Source of the DNA: Pseudoalteromonas piscicida
GTDB lineage: Bacteria; Pseudomonadota; Gammaproteobacteria; Enterobacterales; Alteromonadaceae
Reading direction: 5' to 3'
Assembly: GCF_002208135.1 (NCBI RefSeq)
Contig: NZ_CP021646.1
Location: forward strand, 1,967,501 to 2,031,500
DNA: 64,000 bases
Part shown: one piece after another, positions 26,514 through 34,958 of the stretch
Position numbering within the stretch: the first letter of the stretch is position 1
How the letters are laid out: each line of letters begins with the position of its first letter
The notes under the pieces: generated by a model
What the model saw: only the letters and a program-made list of their open reading frames with translations
Told to the model about the DNA's origin: nothing
Database searches by the model: none
Made by a program: the position numbers and the translations under genes

Positions 26514-27434
26514 ATGAGCCACTTATTCGATCACACCGATCATTCTCTGTACTCCAACGGCATGACGTTTTTACGTCAGCCAATGGTACGCAATATCACA
26601 GATATTGATGCAGACATTGTGGTACTTGGCTTGCCATTTGACTTGGCAACCTCTGGACGCCCAGGCGCACGCTTGGGTCCAGATGCAATCCGTCGCGCAT
26701 CCGTGCACTTAGCTTGGGAAAGTAAAAAATACCCTTGGTCATTTGCATTGTGGGACAAAATTAAACTACAGGATGCTGGCGATTTCACTTACCCAGTTGG
26801 CGATCCTGAGTATTTTACTGCGCAACTCGAGCTAGCTGCTCTGCAAATTTTACAGCAAGGCAAAACGCTATTAAGCCTAGGCGGCGATCACTTTGTGACC
26901 CTGCCGCTGCTGCGTGCTCACCAGCAAATTCACGGCAAAATGGCGCTCGTACATTTTGATGCGCACACAGACACATACAGCCAAGGTTCACGCTATGACC
27001 ACGGTACTATGTTCTATCATGCTCCCATTGAAGGCTTAATAAGCCCAGAGCATTCAATGCAAATTGGCATTAGAACCGAGTACACAGAGCAAGGCCACGA
27101 GTTTGGCGTGATTGACGCTATGGCAGCAAACGACTTAAGCGCTGAAGAAATAGCAGCACAAATCAAAGCACGCGTCGGCGATTTGCCGGTGTACTTAACC
27201 TTTGATATCGACTGTCTAGACCCAGCATTCGCACCAGGCACCGGCACCCCAGTGTGCGGCGGTCTAACCAGCGACAAAGTGCTGAAGATTTTACGCGCAC
27301 TGCAAGGACTAAACATGATAGGCATGGACGTAGTAGAAGTCTCCCCTTCCTACGACCAAAGCGAGCTCACAGCAATCGCCGCCGCCACCATTGCACATGA
27401 ACTATTGCATCTGTGGGCAGTAAAGCATAAATAA
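26514..27434 (+). CDS. speB: Agmatinase
   Basis: SpeB hydrolyses agmatine to putrescine and urea with a binuclear manganese centre. Metal-binding motifs are complete: GGDHFVTLP, HFDAHTDTY and FDIDCLDPAFAPGTGTP, and the tail has DVVEVSPSYDQSELTA. At 306 residues it matches the E. coli enzyme. It follows speA by 3 bases in one operon and is ended by a clear terminator. Confidence 0.97.
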   Translation: MSHLFDHTDHSLYSNGMTFLRQPMVRNITDIDADIVVLGLPFDLATSGRPGARLGPDAIRRASVHLAWESKKYPWSFALWDKIKLQDAGDFTYPVGDPEYFTAQLELAALQILQQGKTLLSLGGDHFVTLPLLRAHQQIHGKMALVHFDAHTDTYSQGSRYDHGTMFYHAPIEGLISPEHSMQIGIRTEYTEQGHEFGVIDAMAANDLSAEEIAAQIKARVGDLPVYLTFDIDCLDPAFAPGTGTPVCGGLTSDKVLKILRALQGLNMIGMDVVEVSPSYDQSELTAIAAATIAHELLHLWAVKHK

Positions 27435-27453
27435 CTCGATGCGGGTTTGGACT

Positions 27454-27480
27454 AAGCCACCTTAACAAGGTGGCTTTTTT
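27454..27480 (+). terminator. Terminator of the speA-speB operon
   Basis: AAGCCACCTT at 27454-27463 and AAGGTGGCTT at 27467-27476 form a perfect 10-bp stem with a 3-base loop followed by six T. Confidence 0.92.
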
Positions 27481-27550
27481 GTTTGGGGTTGGGGTTTACT
27501 GTAAAGTCGTAGAAGATCTCACATGCAACTTATTCTCCTTCGTCACACCT

Positions 27551-27624
27551 GAAAAACATACTTCTCGGCGGGTGAACCGCCTCCCACAAAACTATTTACA
27601 CTGTGAGGCTGGAGCCTCAATTTT
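27551..27624 (+). repeat. Intergenic repeat, copy A
   Basis: Shares the core CTTCTCGGCG-GTGAACCGCC and CTCCCACAA-ACTATT with copy B at 28137-28212. It ends in a hairpin, TGAGGCT at 27604-27610 pairing with AGCCTCA at 27613-27619. Confidence 0.75.
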
Positions 27625-27787
27625 CTGAACTTGTAAACGACTCTATCGCTATTGAGAAAGTGGAAATCCACAGGCGACTATTCCCCCTTCATCACACCCG
27701 AAATTCATAACCCGATATGCAATGTGCCGAGAGGATGTCGGTTAAGTCTTGTCTGGCATCATGGATGTGCCTTACAAGACGGTTGCG

Positions 27788-27948
27788 ATACCAATTGTAT
27801 TAGGTAAATGAGCTATTTGAAGCTGAGAAATAGCTTTAGTAGCTAGGCAAAAATTTTGCTATTTAGTTGTTCTAAATGAGAAATTTTTAACGACGCTAAT
27901 ATGGTATTTCACCCTTCAAATTGATTGGAGACTTAGTACAATTGGTAT
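27788..27948. repeat. 161-base palindromic intergenic element with ATACCAATTGTA ends
   Basis: ATACCAATTGTA at 27788-27799 and TACAATTGGTAT at 27937-27948 are perfect terminal inverted repeats. The centre contains GGCAAAAATTTTGC and TTCTAAATGAGAAATTTTTAA. A diverged copy sharing these central words is at 45533-45691, and a short relative is at 21081-21116. It is non-coding and present in at least two full copies in this window, so it is a dispersed element. Confidence 0.78.
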
Positions 27949-28136
27949 TATATATCGGCTTAGGGTTTGAGGATTAAGTGTGATGTCGGGGCGACGTTTT
28001 CTTGGTTTGCTCGATCGCGTCGTTTCAAAAGAATGAACGAGAAGCGCATGGATGCGCTTTGATATTAGCCAAGGAAGGCTCTACTCATTAATCAACTCGA
28101 AGTGGTTGTCTTCAAACTCATCATCAACAATAACTC

Positions 28137-28212
28137 GGAAAACATAACTTCTCGGCGCGTGAACCGCCTCCCACAAGACTATTCACACGATGAAGCTTGA
28201 GTGGTGCTTCAC
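28137..28212 (+). repeat. Intergenic repeat, copy B
   Basis: Diverged direct copy of 27551-27624 in the same orientation, 586 bases away. Its hairpin is TGAAGC at 28191-28196 with GCTTCA at 28206-28211; a G-C pair of copy A is replaced by A-T here, so pairing is preserved. Confidence 0.75.
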
Positions 28213-28254
28213 TTTTTCCAACCTACCTGACATATTAAAAGACTGTTTACACCC

Positions 28255-28737
28255 TCACTCAAATTGCGTTAACCATTCTTTTAACACACTATTTAATAAT
28301 GTTTGCTGCTCACGACTAATCCCTTCAACCAATTGGGCTTGAGTGGCGATATGCGGTTCAATCAGCTTTTCAATCAGGGCGAGGCCTTCGGCTGTCAATT
28401 CAACTGTTACACTGCGGCGGTCTTCTTTACAATGCTCACGTTTAATAAGGCCTTTTGCCGCTAGCTTATCTAAACGATTGGTCATCGCGCCAGAGGTGAG
28501 TAGCATGGTTTTAAATAGCTCTGATGGGGTTAAGCGAAATGGTTTGCCGCTGCGGCGCAAGGTAGCTAACACATCAAATTCACCCAAATTTAAGCCGTAT
28601 TGCTTGTGCAGTTTTTCAACTTCGGCTTCCATATGTTTAGCTATGCGCACTAAGCGACCCATTATCGCCATGGGCGTTGTTTCTAACTGTGGTTTTTCGC
28701 GAGCCCACTGCTCTTGTACTCTATCAATCGCATCCAT
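28255..28737 (-). CDS. MarR-family transcriptional regulator
   Basis: From ATG at 28737 the product is 160 residues; the longer open frame begins at a TTG without support. The winged helix-turn-helix is visible as YGLNLGEFDVLATLRRSG...LTPSELFKTMLLTSGAMTNRLDKLAAKGLIKREHCKEDRRSVTVELTAEG, which includes the MarR wing motif D-x-R-x-x-x-V. It is divergent from an EamA-family transporter, and two copies of an 18-base palindrome lie between them. The simplest model is that it represses both itself and the transporter until a ligand binds. Confidence 0.9.
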   Translation of the reverse strand: MDAIDRVQEQWAREKPQLETTPMAIMGRLVRIAKHMEAEVEKLHKQYGLNLGEFDVLATLRRSGKPFRLTPSELFKTMLLTSGAMTNRLDKLAAKGLIKREHCKEDRRSVTVELTAEGLALIEKLIEPHIATQAQLVEGISREQQTLLNSVLKEWLTQFE

Positions 28738-28772
28738 CAATATTTGCCCCGACAACAAACTTTATAAATAAA

Positions 28773-28790
28773 TATCTTAACATAAAGATA
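28773..28790. promoter_or_regulatory. Candidate MarR operator 1
   Basis: TATCTTAACATAAAGATA is an 18-base imperfect palindrome (TATCTT / AAGATA arms) 36 bases upstream of the regulator start. It is repeated almost exactly at 28830. Confidence 0.8.
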
Positions 28791-28829
28791 CTTTACAAAA
28801 AGTGTTTTTAGTAATACCTTACCGCAAAG

Positions 28830-28847
28830 TATCTCAACATAAAGATA
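28830..28847. promoter_or_regulatory. Candidate MarR operator 2
   Basis: TATCTCAACATAAAGATA differs from operator 1 by one base and lies 57 bases from it. It ends 6 bases before the GTG start of the transporter, so binding there would block initiation. Confidence 0.8.
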
Positions 28848-28853
28848 GTTAAT

Positions 28854-29753
28854 GTGAATATACTCCTCGCGATGATCCCTGCATTTTTATGGGGCACCAC
28901 GTATGCGGTAACACAATACACCCTTGCGGACTGGCCGCCTCTTTTACTTGGCGCTATAAGAGCGCTGCCGGCTGGGCTTATTTTGCTGGCAGTTAAGCCG
29001 AGTTTGCCAAAAAAAGCAGACTGGAAAATACTATTCGGCCTTGGGGCGATTAATATCGCGGCCTTTTTTAGCATGATCTTCGTGATGTCGTTAACGCTAC
29101 CATCTGCCATATCGAGCGTGGGCATGGTGTCTGTGCCTGTGTTCGCCATGCTTTATCATTGGTTGGTCAATAAGCAACGCCCGGGATTGGTGCAAGCGTT
29201 ATGCGGTGCGGCGCTTATTGTGTTGGCCTGGTTGCTATTTGATCCGAGTTCACTGAGTTTAAGCCCTCTTGGTTTAGCGGCAATACTTGCGGCAATAACC
29301 TGTATCGTGATCGGCAGCTCAATCACTAAGTCTCTTGGTGATCGCATGCATTGGTGGACAGTGTTAACTTGGCAGCTCATTATTGGTGGTGTTATTCTCA
29401 CCCTCGCATCAACCGTTCACGGTGTAATCGCACCAGCTAAGTATATTGCGGCTCTTAACAATTTATCGATGACCAATCTCAGCGGCATATTATGGGTTGT
29501 GCTCCTGAACACCGCGCTGGGTTATAGCTTGTACGTGTGGTTACTACAGCGTATGTCAGTGGTGGACTTTACCTTTGGTGGTATCGCAAATCCAATTGCG
29601 GGTATTTTGACGGGGTTGGTGCTACTGGGCGAGACGTTCACGCCGCTTCAGTATAGTTTGATGGTTGGCATGATTGTAATGCCGCTATTACCGCAAATTA
29701 TCGTCACTACCCTACGAAGCAGAGCTGTGCCTGCTAAGTGTGAGGTAAACTAA
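28854..29753 (+). CDS. EamA-family (DMT) transporter
   Basis: A 299-residue protein with ten predicted membrane helices in two homologous halves, each an EamA domain. MNILLAMIPAFLWGTTYAVTQYTL is the conserved first helix and GILWVVLLNTALGYSLYVWLLQRMSVVDFTFGGIANPIAGILTGLVLLGE is the typical end of the second half. The start is GTG. EamA proteins export amino acids or other metabolites, or drugs; substrate unknown. Divergent regulation by the adjacent MarR protein suggests induction by a toxic compound. Confidence 0.9.
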   Translation: MNILLAMIPAFLWGTTYAVTQYTLADWPPLLLGAIRALPAGLILLAVKPSLPKKADWKILFGLGAINIAAFFSMIFVMSLTLPSAISSVGMVSVPVFAMLYHWLVNKQRPGLVQALCGAALIVLAWLLFDPSSLSLSPLGLAAILAAITCIVIGSSITKSLGDRMHWWTVLTWQLIIGGVILTLASTVHGVIAPAKYIAALNNLSMTNLSGILWVVLLNTALGYSLYVWLLQRMSVVDFTFGGIANPIAGILTGLVLLGETFTPLQYSLMVGMIVMPLLPQIIVTTLRSRAVPAKCEVN

Positions 29754-29758
29754 TCAGT

Positions 29759-29783
29759 TGAGCGTATAGCAACTATGCGCTCA
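29759..29783. terminator. Hairpin between convergent EamA and GNAT genes
   Basis: TGAGCGTATAG at 29759-29769 pairs with CTATGCGCTCA at 29773-29783, with one mismatched position. There is only a weak T run on either side. Confidence 0.55.
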
Positions 29784-29802
29784 TTCCCTCAAATAGGCTA
29801 AA

Positions 29803-30318
29803 TTAAAGTGCGAGTCGATAGATATATAGCGACTCGTCACTTGCTACGCCCAGATCATTGACACAGGACTCAACAAACTGGCCGCCTATTTTTTCAATGA
29901 TCCGCTGGCTCGCAATATTTGACTGTAAACATTGAAACACCACAGTTTTAATATCACTTACCTCTCGAAGCTTGGCAATAACCTGTTCAAGCACTAGACC
30001 GATTAAGCCGTGACCTCTCGCCTTTTCGCCAAGCCAATAGCCGATTTCAGCAGTTTGCGTTTGCGCGTCCATATATTTGATCCCAAACACACCACAAAAC
30101 TCGCAATTAAATTCAATAGCAGACCAAAGTCCGCCAACTTGGTTGTTTATACGTGTGTCGATATATCGCTCTGCGTCAGCCTCGGTATGTAGTGTCGCAA
30201 CCCACGGCAGCACATTTTGTAAACTTGCACGACTGCTTTGCACGCAATCAAATAATGGCTTTGCATGCGTCACAGCAAGGTTTTGTAGTTTGAGATTGGC
30301 AGAAATATCTAGTTCCAC
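29803..30318 (-). CDS. GNAT N-acetyltransferase, RimJ/RimL-like
   Basis: A 171-residue acetyltransferase beginning at GTG, with GGAG 8 or so bases upstream. Motif A (acetyl-CoA binding) is AEIGYWLGEKARGHGLIGLVLEQVIAKL; the C-terminal VVFQCLQSNIASQRIIEKIGGQFVE is the typical N-x-x-S/A-x-x-x-x-x-K-x-G block of the RimJ/RimL branch. These enzymes acetylate protein N-termini, spermidine or small amines; the substrate cannot be told here. It forms a minus-strand pair with the NIPSNAP-like gene 27 bases upstream. Confidence 0.88.
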   Translation of the reverse strand: MELDISANLKLQNLAVTHAKPLFDCVQSSRASLQNVLPWVATLHTEADAERYIDTRINNQVGGLWSAIEFNCEFCGVFGIKYMDAQTQTAEIGYWLGEKARGHGLIGLVLEQVIAKLREVSDIKTVVFQCLQSNIASQRIIEKIGGQFVESCVNDLGVASDESLYIYRLAL

Positions 30319-30345
30319 GAGATGTTCAGCTCCATTTACTCACCT

Positions 30346-30651
30346 CTATTCAAATATAGGTCTGAAGAAGCTGCGTTCATAACTGATTATGCAACCGGTA
30401 TCTTCTGCAAATTTAATTGCAGCCTGACACTGTGCATCTTGAAACGACTCATTACGATACGTTTCATAGGCCACCAAACTAGGAAAGGTGAATAATGCCA
30501 GAGCAATATTACTTGCACCTTCCGATGGTAAAAAGTAGCCATTATGCTGCCCACCAAAGCGATTGACGAGTGGGATCCACATTTTCGCATACTCCTCAAA
30601 GTCAGCAATTTTTGCCGGATCAACAACATATTTTAAGTAGCAAGTAACCAT
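30346..30651 (-). CDS. NIPSNAP-family protein
   Basis: Start chosen at ATG 30651 (MVTCYLKYVVDP), preceded by GGAAAGG; the longest frame adds 12 residues without a site. The 101-residue product is a ferredoxin-like alpha/beta dimeric barrel: CYLKYVVDPAKIADFEEYAKMWIPLVNRFGG and ALALFTFPSLVAYETYRNESFQDAQCQAA match the NIPSNAP pattern. Function in bacteria is unclear, possibly a stress-related or small-molecule-binding protein. Confidence 0.82.
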   Translation of the reverse strand: MVTCYLKYVVDPAKIADFEEYAKMWIPLVNRFGGQHNGYFLPSEGASNIALALFTFPSLVAYETYRNESFQDAQCQAAIKFAEDTGCIISYERSFFRPIFE

Positions 30652-30880
30652 ACAACCTTTCCTTTTTGTTAAAAACACCAGTTTCATATTGCTCTACACA
30701 GCGATAGACTGTGTGTGAGATTACTTTAAGCGTTAATAACATGAAGTTAAAGTGATATGGGACTAGCTGTCTCGATTAAATGCTCAAACTCCTGTATTGA
30801 ACTCAGCGTAAAGCTACTGACAGTAACTGACACACTGAGAGAGTATCGTAGCTGCAACTTTTTAAAAATGATGGAATTCC

Positions 30881-31249
30881 ATGATGGTCACCGTTGATTC
30901 TTTGGTGTTATATGTAAGCGATATCAAGCTTAGCGAAGCGTTTTATAGACAGCTATTCCAATGTGAGGCAGCGCAACTTTCTCCAACTTTTGTTTCTTTG
31001 AAGTGTGCAAGCAACGTCTCCATTGCACTTAAACAAAACACAGCCCTTACACCACCAAGTCGCATTACGGGTGGTGGTACTGAAATCTCTATTGTGCAAC
31101 CAAGCCAAGAGGCATTTTTGGCTTTATACGATACATGGAAGTTACTTGATATTGAGTTTGCTCAAGCCCCGCAAGCCGAGGTATATGGCACAAGTTTTGT
31201 CGTATTGGACCCCGATAAACACCGAATTCGGGTGTTTGTCGCTAATTAA
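30881..31249 (+). CDS. VOC-family (glyoxalase/dioxygenase-like) protein
   Basis: A 122-residue protein with the beta-alpha-beta-beta-beta repeats of the vicinal oxygen chelate fold: VDSLVLYVSDIKLSEAFYRQLFQCEA at the start and YGTSFVVLDPDKHRIRVF at the end. The end resembles the D-P-D-G/K-H metal or ligand site. Members act in glyoxal detoxification, dioxygenation or antibiotic resistance. No function can be assigned. Confidence 0.85.
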   Translation: MMVTVDSLVLYVSDIKLSEAFYRQLFQCEAAQLSPTFVSLKCASNVSIALKQNTALTPPSRITGGGTEISIVQPSQEAFLALYDTWKLLDIEFAQAPQAEVYGTSFVVLDPDKHRIRVFVAN

Positions 31250-31360
31250 CCTGAGGTTTGGTTAATTAACAATCTAAACTGGCCCTGTAAAAGGTGGGCC
31301 TTAACGAACGACTCCCTTCATAACCAACAACTTATACTTCATATAAAATCACCCTATTTC

Positions 31361-32974
31361 TTACTGGCATGGCGGCAACAAAATAGTAAAACATGTCCCT
31401 GTGCCCTCTTCACTCTCAACCGTTAACTCACCCCCATGCTCTTTGATTATATCGTAGCTAATGGAGAGCCCAAGCCCTGTGCCTTTACCAACAGGCTTAG
31501 TGGTAAAAAAGGGATCAAATATCTTATCAATGATCTTCTTAGGTATCCCAACGCCACTGTCTTGCACACTGATCGCAACACTGCCATTTTCAAAATGCGT
31601 TGTTACCTTAATTTCTCCTTCACTCTCTAATGCTTGCGCTGCATTGATGAGTAAGTTTGTCATTACTTGAATTAACTTGCCTTGGTTTCCCAACACTTGG
31701 GGTACTTCATTTAACTGTGTGGTCACGGTCGCATGATATTTGAGCTTACTTTCCACCAGATTTAACGTTGTCTTTATGCAGGCATTAACATCGCAAGGTT
31801 GTGATTGAATGTTATCAGCCCTTGAAAACTGTTTGAGGTCGTTCACAATCGCAGAAACTCTTTGTAGCCCGGTCATCGACTCATCAATAAGCTCGGTACA
31901 ATCGCTATTAATAAAAGCAAAGTCCTTGTCTTGAACAAACTGATTGAACACTGCGAGTGTATTGGTTTCAACCCCGAGCTGAACCGCACGTGTTGCGAGC
32001 TCTGCATACTCGCCATGATAGTGACGCATCACATCGAGGTTACTCATCACAAAACCAAGCGGATTATTTATTTCATGGGCAACCCCGGCGGCCAGTTGAC
32101 CCACTGAGGCCATTTTTTCTGAGTGAACAAGTTGTTGCTGCGCGGCTTCAAGTTCTCTGTTGGTAGCCTCAAGCTGCTGATTTTTCAGATTCAGCTTTTC
32201 AGTTCTCTGTGCTACCAGTTCTTCTAAGTGTTTATTTAGCTCAATCAAATCATGCTTATATTGCTCTCGACGCTCATGCTCTTCGGCTAACGTTTGTGAT
32301 AACTCATCAAACGCCAAAGACAACTCTTGTAACTCATCTTTACTTTGTATTGGTTTCCATTTGAAGTCAAAAACGCCATTTTTGACATTACGAGCGATAA
32401 ATTTAGCTTGGCTTTTCAAGATGTATAGATTGGTTGTTAGATATATACCGAGAAAATAAGAGAAAATAGCAACTAACGCCATTTCAAACAGCGCGATAGA
32501 AACCGTCCAGCGCTTTACCTCTGACATAGCTCGATTTATGGTGCCAATATCTATGCCTATTTGAATAGTGCCAAACAGTGTCCCTCCCTCAACAATATCA
32601 GCATGAATATCAAAAATACCGTCTGTGACTTTTGCAACTAACGTATCACCTTCAAATGTGCGTTCTTTAAAGCGATCTTTACCTGCAAAAGAAAGAATGT
32701 GGTTCTCACCATCAATGACTTTAACGTAAAGAATATCGGGGTTACTTAATAACTCATTGGTAAAAGCATCTAGCGTGGCTAAATCATAAGACAGCACAGC
32801 ATCCTTGGTTGCGCTCGCAAACAAACTGGCGGTCGTCGTTGCGCGTTTATTCATGGCGTCATTTGCAGACTCCATCATAAAATCAATTACCACAAATATA
32901 AGCGCACTCAACAGCACCGCTTCAATAATAGCGGTGCCAATCATGGTTTTGAGTCTTAACGATAGCCTTTTCAT
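31361..32974 (-). CDS. Membrane sensor histidine kinase, orphan, paired with a PhnD-like binding protein
   Basis: A 537-residue kinase. Helix 1 is at about 12-33, a periplasmic domain of about 120 residues follows (double-CACHE/sCACHE-like: [22 protein letters not shown]), and helix 2 is at about 158-180. HAMP and a long coiled coil come next (about 230-290, rich in E/Q/K). The phospho-acceptor is His300 in [23 protein letters not shown]; the N box is [15 protein letters not shown]1 VQDSGVGIP, the F box FDPFFTTKP and G2 [14 protein letters not shown]. No response regulator is adjacent. The gene lies 31 bases after a periplasmic binding protein gene, which suggests that protein delivers the signal. 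Confidence 0.9.
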   Translation of the reverse strand: MKRLSLRLKTMIGTAIIEAVLLSALIFVVIDFMMESANDAMNKRATTTASLFASATKDAVLSYDLATLDAFTNELLSNPDILYVKVIDGENHILSFAGKDRFKERTFEGDTLVAKVTDGIFDIHADIVEGGTLFGTIQIGIDIGTINRAMSEVKRWTVSIALFEMALVAIFSYFLGIYLTTNLYILKSQAKFIARNVKNGVFDFKWKPIQSKDELQELSLAFDELSQTLAEEHERREQYKHDLIELNKHLEELVAQRTEKLNLKNQQLEATNRELEAAQQQLVHSEKMASVGQLAAGVAHEINNPLGFVMSNLDVMRHYHGEYAELATRAVQLGVETNTLAVFNQFVQDKDFAFINSDCTELIDESMTGLQRVSAIVNDLKQFSRADNIQSQPCDVNACIKTTLNLVESKLKYHATVTTQLNEVPQVLGNQGKLIQVMTNLLINAAQALESEGEIKVTTHFENGSVAISVQDSGVGIPKKIIDKIFDPFFTTKPVGKGTGLGLSISYDIIKEHGGELTVESEEGTGTCFTILLPPCQ

Positions 32975-33005
32975 TCAGTCGTGGCGCTTCTTAATCATCC
33001 GAGTA

Positions 33006-33809
33006 CTATTTGCCAACCAAGGTTTCTAATTCTAATGCTTTTACGTCTTGCCAGTCCTCGTTCGACGCTGCCATAATGCCCTTGAAATTCACCGCTTCGA
33101 GTAGCCTAATTCCCTCTTCACTCAGTTCAAGAGAGGTCAACGCCGCTACTAATCTTTGCCTTGCATCTTCTGGCATTGCTCTTTTTACAGCAAATGCATG
33201 TGGTGTATAACCTTTTGTCGTCCAGAGAATGTCGAGTTGTGATTTAATTTTAGGATCGGCGTTGTTGAAAGTACGCATGACACCGCCCCCCGCTTTGACA
33301 AATCCTCTCGACACGTTGAGATAAACGGAGTCATGGGAAGATACATATCTTGGCGTAAATTCAATACCTTGCTTCGCCAATTCACCTCGGGGCAAAATGC
33401 TCGCAGCGAATGCAGCAGGAGCCGGAAAAGCAAGTGTCTCTCCTCGCAACTGCAATAAGTCAGTAATACCCGCTCCCTTTTTAACCACGATGATCCCTTT
33501 TATCATTTTATCTCTTTGCTTGGCGATAGCTTGATAACCTGCCCGCTCATTAAATACAACAAAGTGATAGGGATTCATGTATGCCACATCATACTCTTGC
33601 TGCAGCACGCGGGCTTCAAAGGTCGGTATATCTTTAGCGGTTTTAAACGTGTAGTTATCTCCGGTTTTATCACTGAGATAATCGAGAATAGGCTGCCAAT
33701 TTTTGGCTAACTTATTTGCAGACTGCTGGGGCACGAAGGCGAAGGTATAATCACCGCTCAAACAGTGAGCGGGAAATAGAATGAGGCTCATTAGCAGGAT
33801 TTTTATCAT
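33006..33809 (-). CDS. PhnD-like periplasmic phosphate/phosphonate-binding protein
   Basis: From ATG 33809 (AGGTGG 7-8 bases upstream) the product is 267 residues, beginning with signal peptide MIKILLMSLILFPAHCLS. The binding-protein fold is evident: YTFAFVPQQSANKLAKNWQPILDYLSDKTG and YDVAYMNPYHFVVFNERAGYQAIAKQ are PhnD-family blocks. Further blocks are LRGETLAFPAPAAFAASILPRGELAKQGI and VSRGFVKAGGGVMRTFN. There is no ABC permease or ATPase nearby; the next gene is a histidine kinase. This suggests a sensory rather than transport role, with ligand such as a phosphonate, phosphite or similar anion. Confidence 0.85.
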   Translation of the reverse strand: MIKILLMSLILFPAHCLSGDYTFAFVPQQSANKLAKNWQPILDYLSDKTGDNYTFKTAKDIPTFEARVLQQEYDVAYMNPYHFVVFNERAGYQAIAKQRDKMIKGIIVVKKGAGITDLLQLRGETLAFPAPAAFAASILPRGELAKQGIEFTPRYVSSHDSVYLNVSRGFVKAGGGVMRTFNNADPKIKSQLDILWTTKGYTPHAFAVKRAMPEDARQRLVAALTSLELSEEGIRLLEAVNFKGIMAASNEDWQDVKALELETLVGK

Positions 33810-33915
33810 CGCGTCACCACCTAGCAATAAACACTTTTCGAATAAGGACTTAAGCTTCACAAAAGTATAGATCAATATCAGAAAACGGCTTATGTGCTAA
33901 TTTGATAAAAGTGCA

Positions 33916-33985
33916 TGTCCTTTATCTTGTCCTTTATCTTGTCTTTATCTTTCCCTTATTATCTTTCCCTGTCCTTATTATCTCT
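33916..33985. repeat. Degenerate tandem repeat at the LysR 3' end
   Basis: TGTCCTTTATCT at 33916-33927 is repeated at 33928-33939, then continues with degenerate copies (GTCTTTATCT, TTCCCTTATTATCT) to about 33985. The array overlaps the last nine codons of the LysR gene. Confidence 0.65.
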
Positions 33986-34852
33986 ATTGACCTTGATATT
34001 TTGTAACGCGTTCGCCAGCCAATAGGTAAACTGATGAACAATCTCCGTACTCTTGCGATGAGTCGTTTGTCTGAGCCAATAGCCATACCCCTCAAATTCT
34101 TCAATCGTCGTGTTTTTACTTAACCACCCTTGTATAACTGCTGACTCCGTTAATACATCGCTCAATAATGCCAGTCCTTGCCCAGCCACAGCCGCCTGTA
34201 AGACAAAGTGTTCTTGTTCAAAGTAACGCAATTCATAATGACTTTCATCGATGTGATCTCGCCAAGGAATATTTTCAAGCCCCGTTTCGTCTTGCCAATG
34301 GGTAAGAAATAGTACAGGTTTACCTTGGTCTTGCACCCGATAATTTGGACTAGCATAAAGCCCTATTTTCTCGGTAATAAGATGGGTTTCATTGGAATTC
34401 GGATCCGCTTTGCCATAACGCAGGGCGATATCAATATGTTTCTCTTTATTTAAATCAATTAGCTGATCGCTCGCGCAAATTGTGACGGTTTGATTTGGAA
34501 AAGCGCAATTGATAGCGGTCATATTTGGAGCAAGCCAAAGTGCAGCAAACGAATTACAACATGAAATAAGCAAATCGTTCTTTGTCTCGGTAAACTCAAT
34601 GAACGCATTATCAAGCATATTGAGTGAATCAATACACACCTTTGCCAGTGCCTGTCCTTGCACAGTTAATTGCACTGCTCGCGTTTTCCGCTCAAAAAGC
34701 TGAACTCTTAACTGTGATTCCAGCGACTTTATCTGATGTGACACCGCCGTAGGCGTAACATTAAGTACCCGCGCCGCATCTTTAAAACTCAAGTAGTGCG
34801 CAGCAACCGCAAAGGTTTTTATATTATTCAAAGACGGTAAATGTGAGAACAT
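33959..34852 (-). CDS. LysR-family transcriptional regulator
   Basis: A 297-residue regulator. The N-terminal helix-turn-helix is SLNNIKTFAVAAHYLSFKDAARVLNVTPTAVSHQIKSLESQLRVQLFERKTRAVQLT. The GcvA-like effector domain follows (LLISCCNSFAALWLAPNM ... CASDQLIDLNKEKHIDIALRYGK). The last residues (NRDNKDRER) are encoded by a tandem repeat and are probably not structural. It is divergent from an FMN-dependent reductase gene, its likely target. Confidence 0.92.
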   Translation of the reverse strand: MFSHLPSLNNIKTFAVAAHYLSFKDAARVLNVTPTAVSHQIKSLESQLRVQLFERKTRAVQLTVQGQALAKVCIDSLNMLDNAFIEFTETKNDLLISCCNSFAALWLAPNMTAINCAFPNQTVTICASDQLIDLNKEKHIDIALRYGKADPNSNETHLITEKIGLYASPNYRVQDQGKPVLFLTHWQDETGLENIPWRDHIDESHYELRYFEQEHFVLQAAVAGQGLALLSDVLTESAVIQGWLSKNTTIEEFEGYGYWLRQTTHRKSTEIVHQFTYWLANALQNIKVNRDNKDRER

Positions 34853-34958
34853 ACCAAACCTATAAGTTAGTTTATCTCATTTATGCGTAGATTCTTCTCA
34901 GTTGTCACACGGCTTTTGTAAGCACAAAATAAAACACACCAAACAACTGGAGAAAGCC

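Larger units (their letters stand above)
27481..28254. other. Repeat-rich gene-free region
   Basis: About 770 bases without a credible gene. It holds two diverged copies of one repeat (27551-27624 and 28137-28212), a related fragment around 27690, and a separate palindromic element (27788-27948). It looks like a landing place for intergenic repeats. A small RNA is possible but I see no direct sign of one. Confidence 0.6.

Noticed and set aside
29759..29783. REP-type element
   Set aside because: A single short hairpin between convergent genes is more simply a terminator.
33916..33985. CRISPR array
   Set aside because: The 12-base units are adjacent and degenerate, with no unique spacers and no cas genes in the window.
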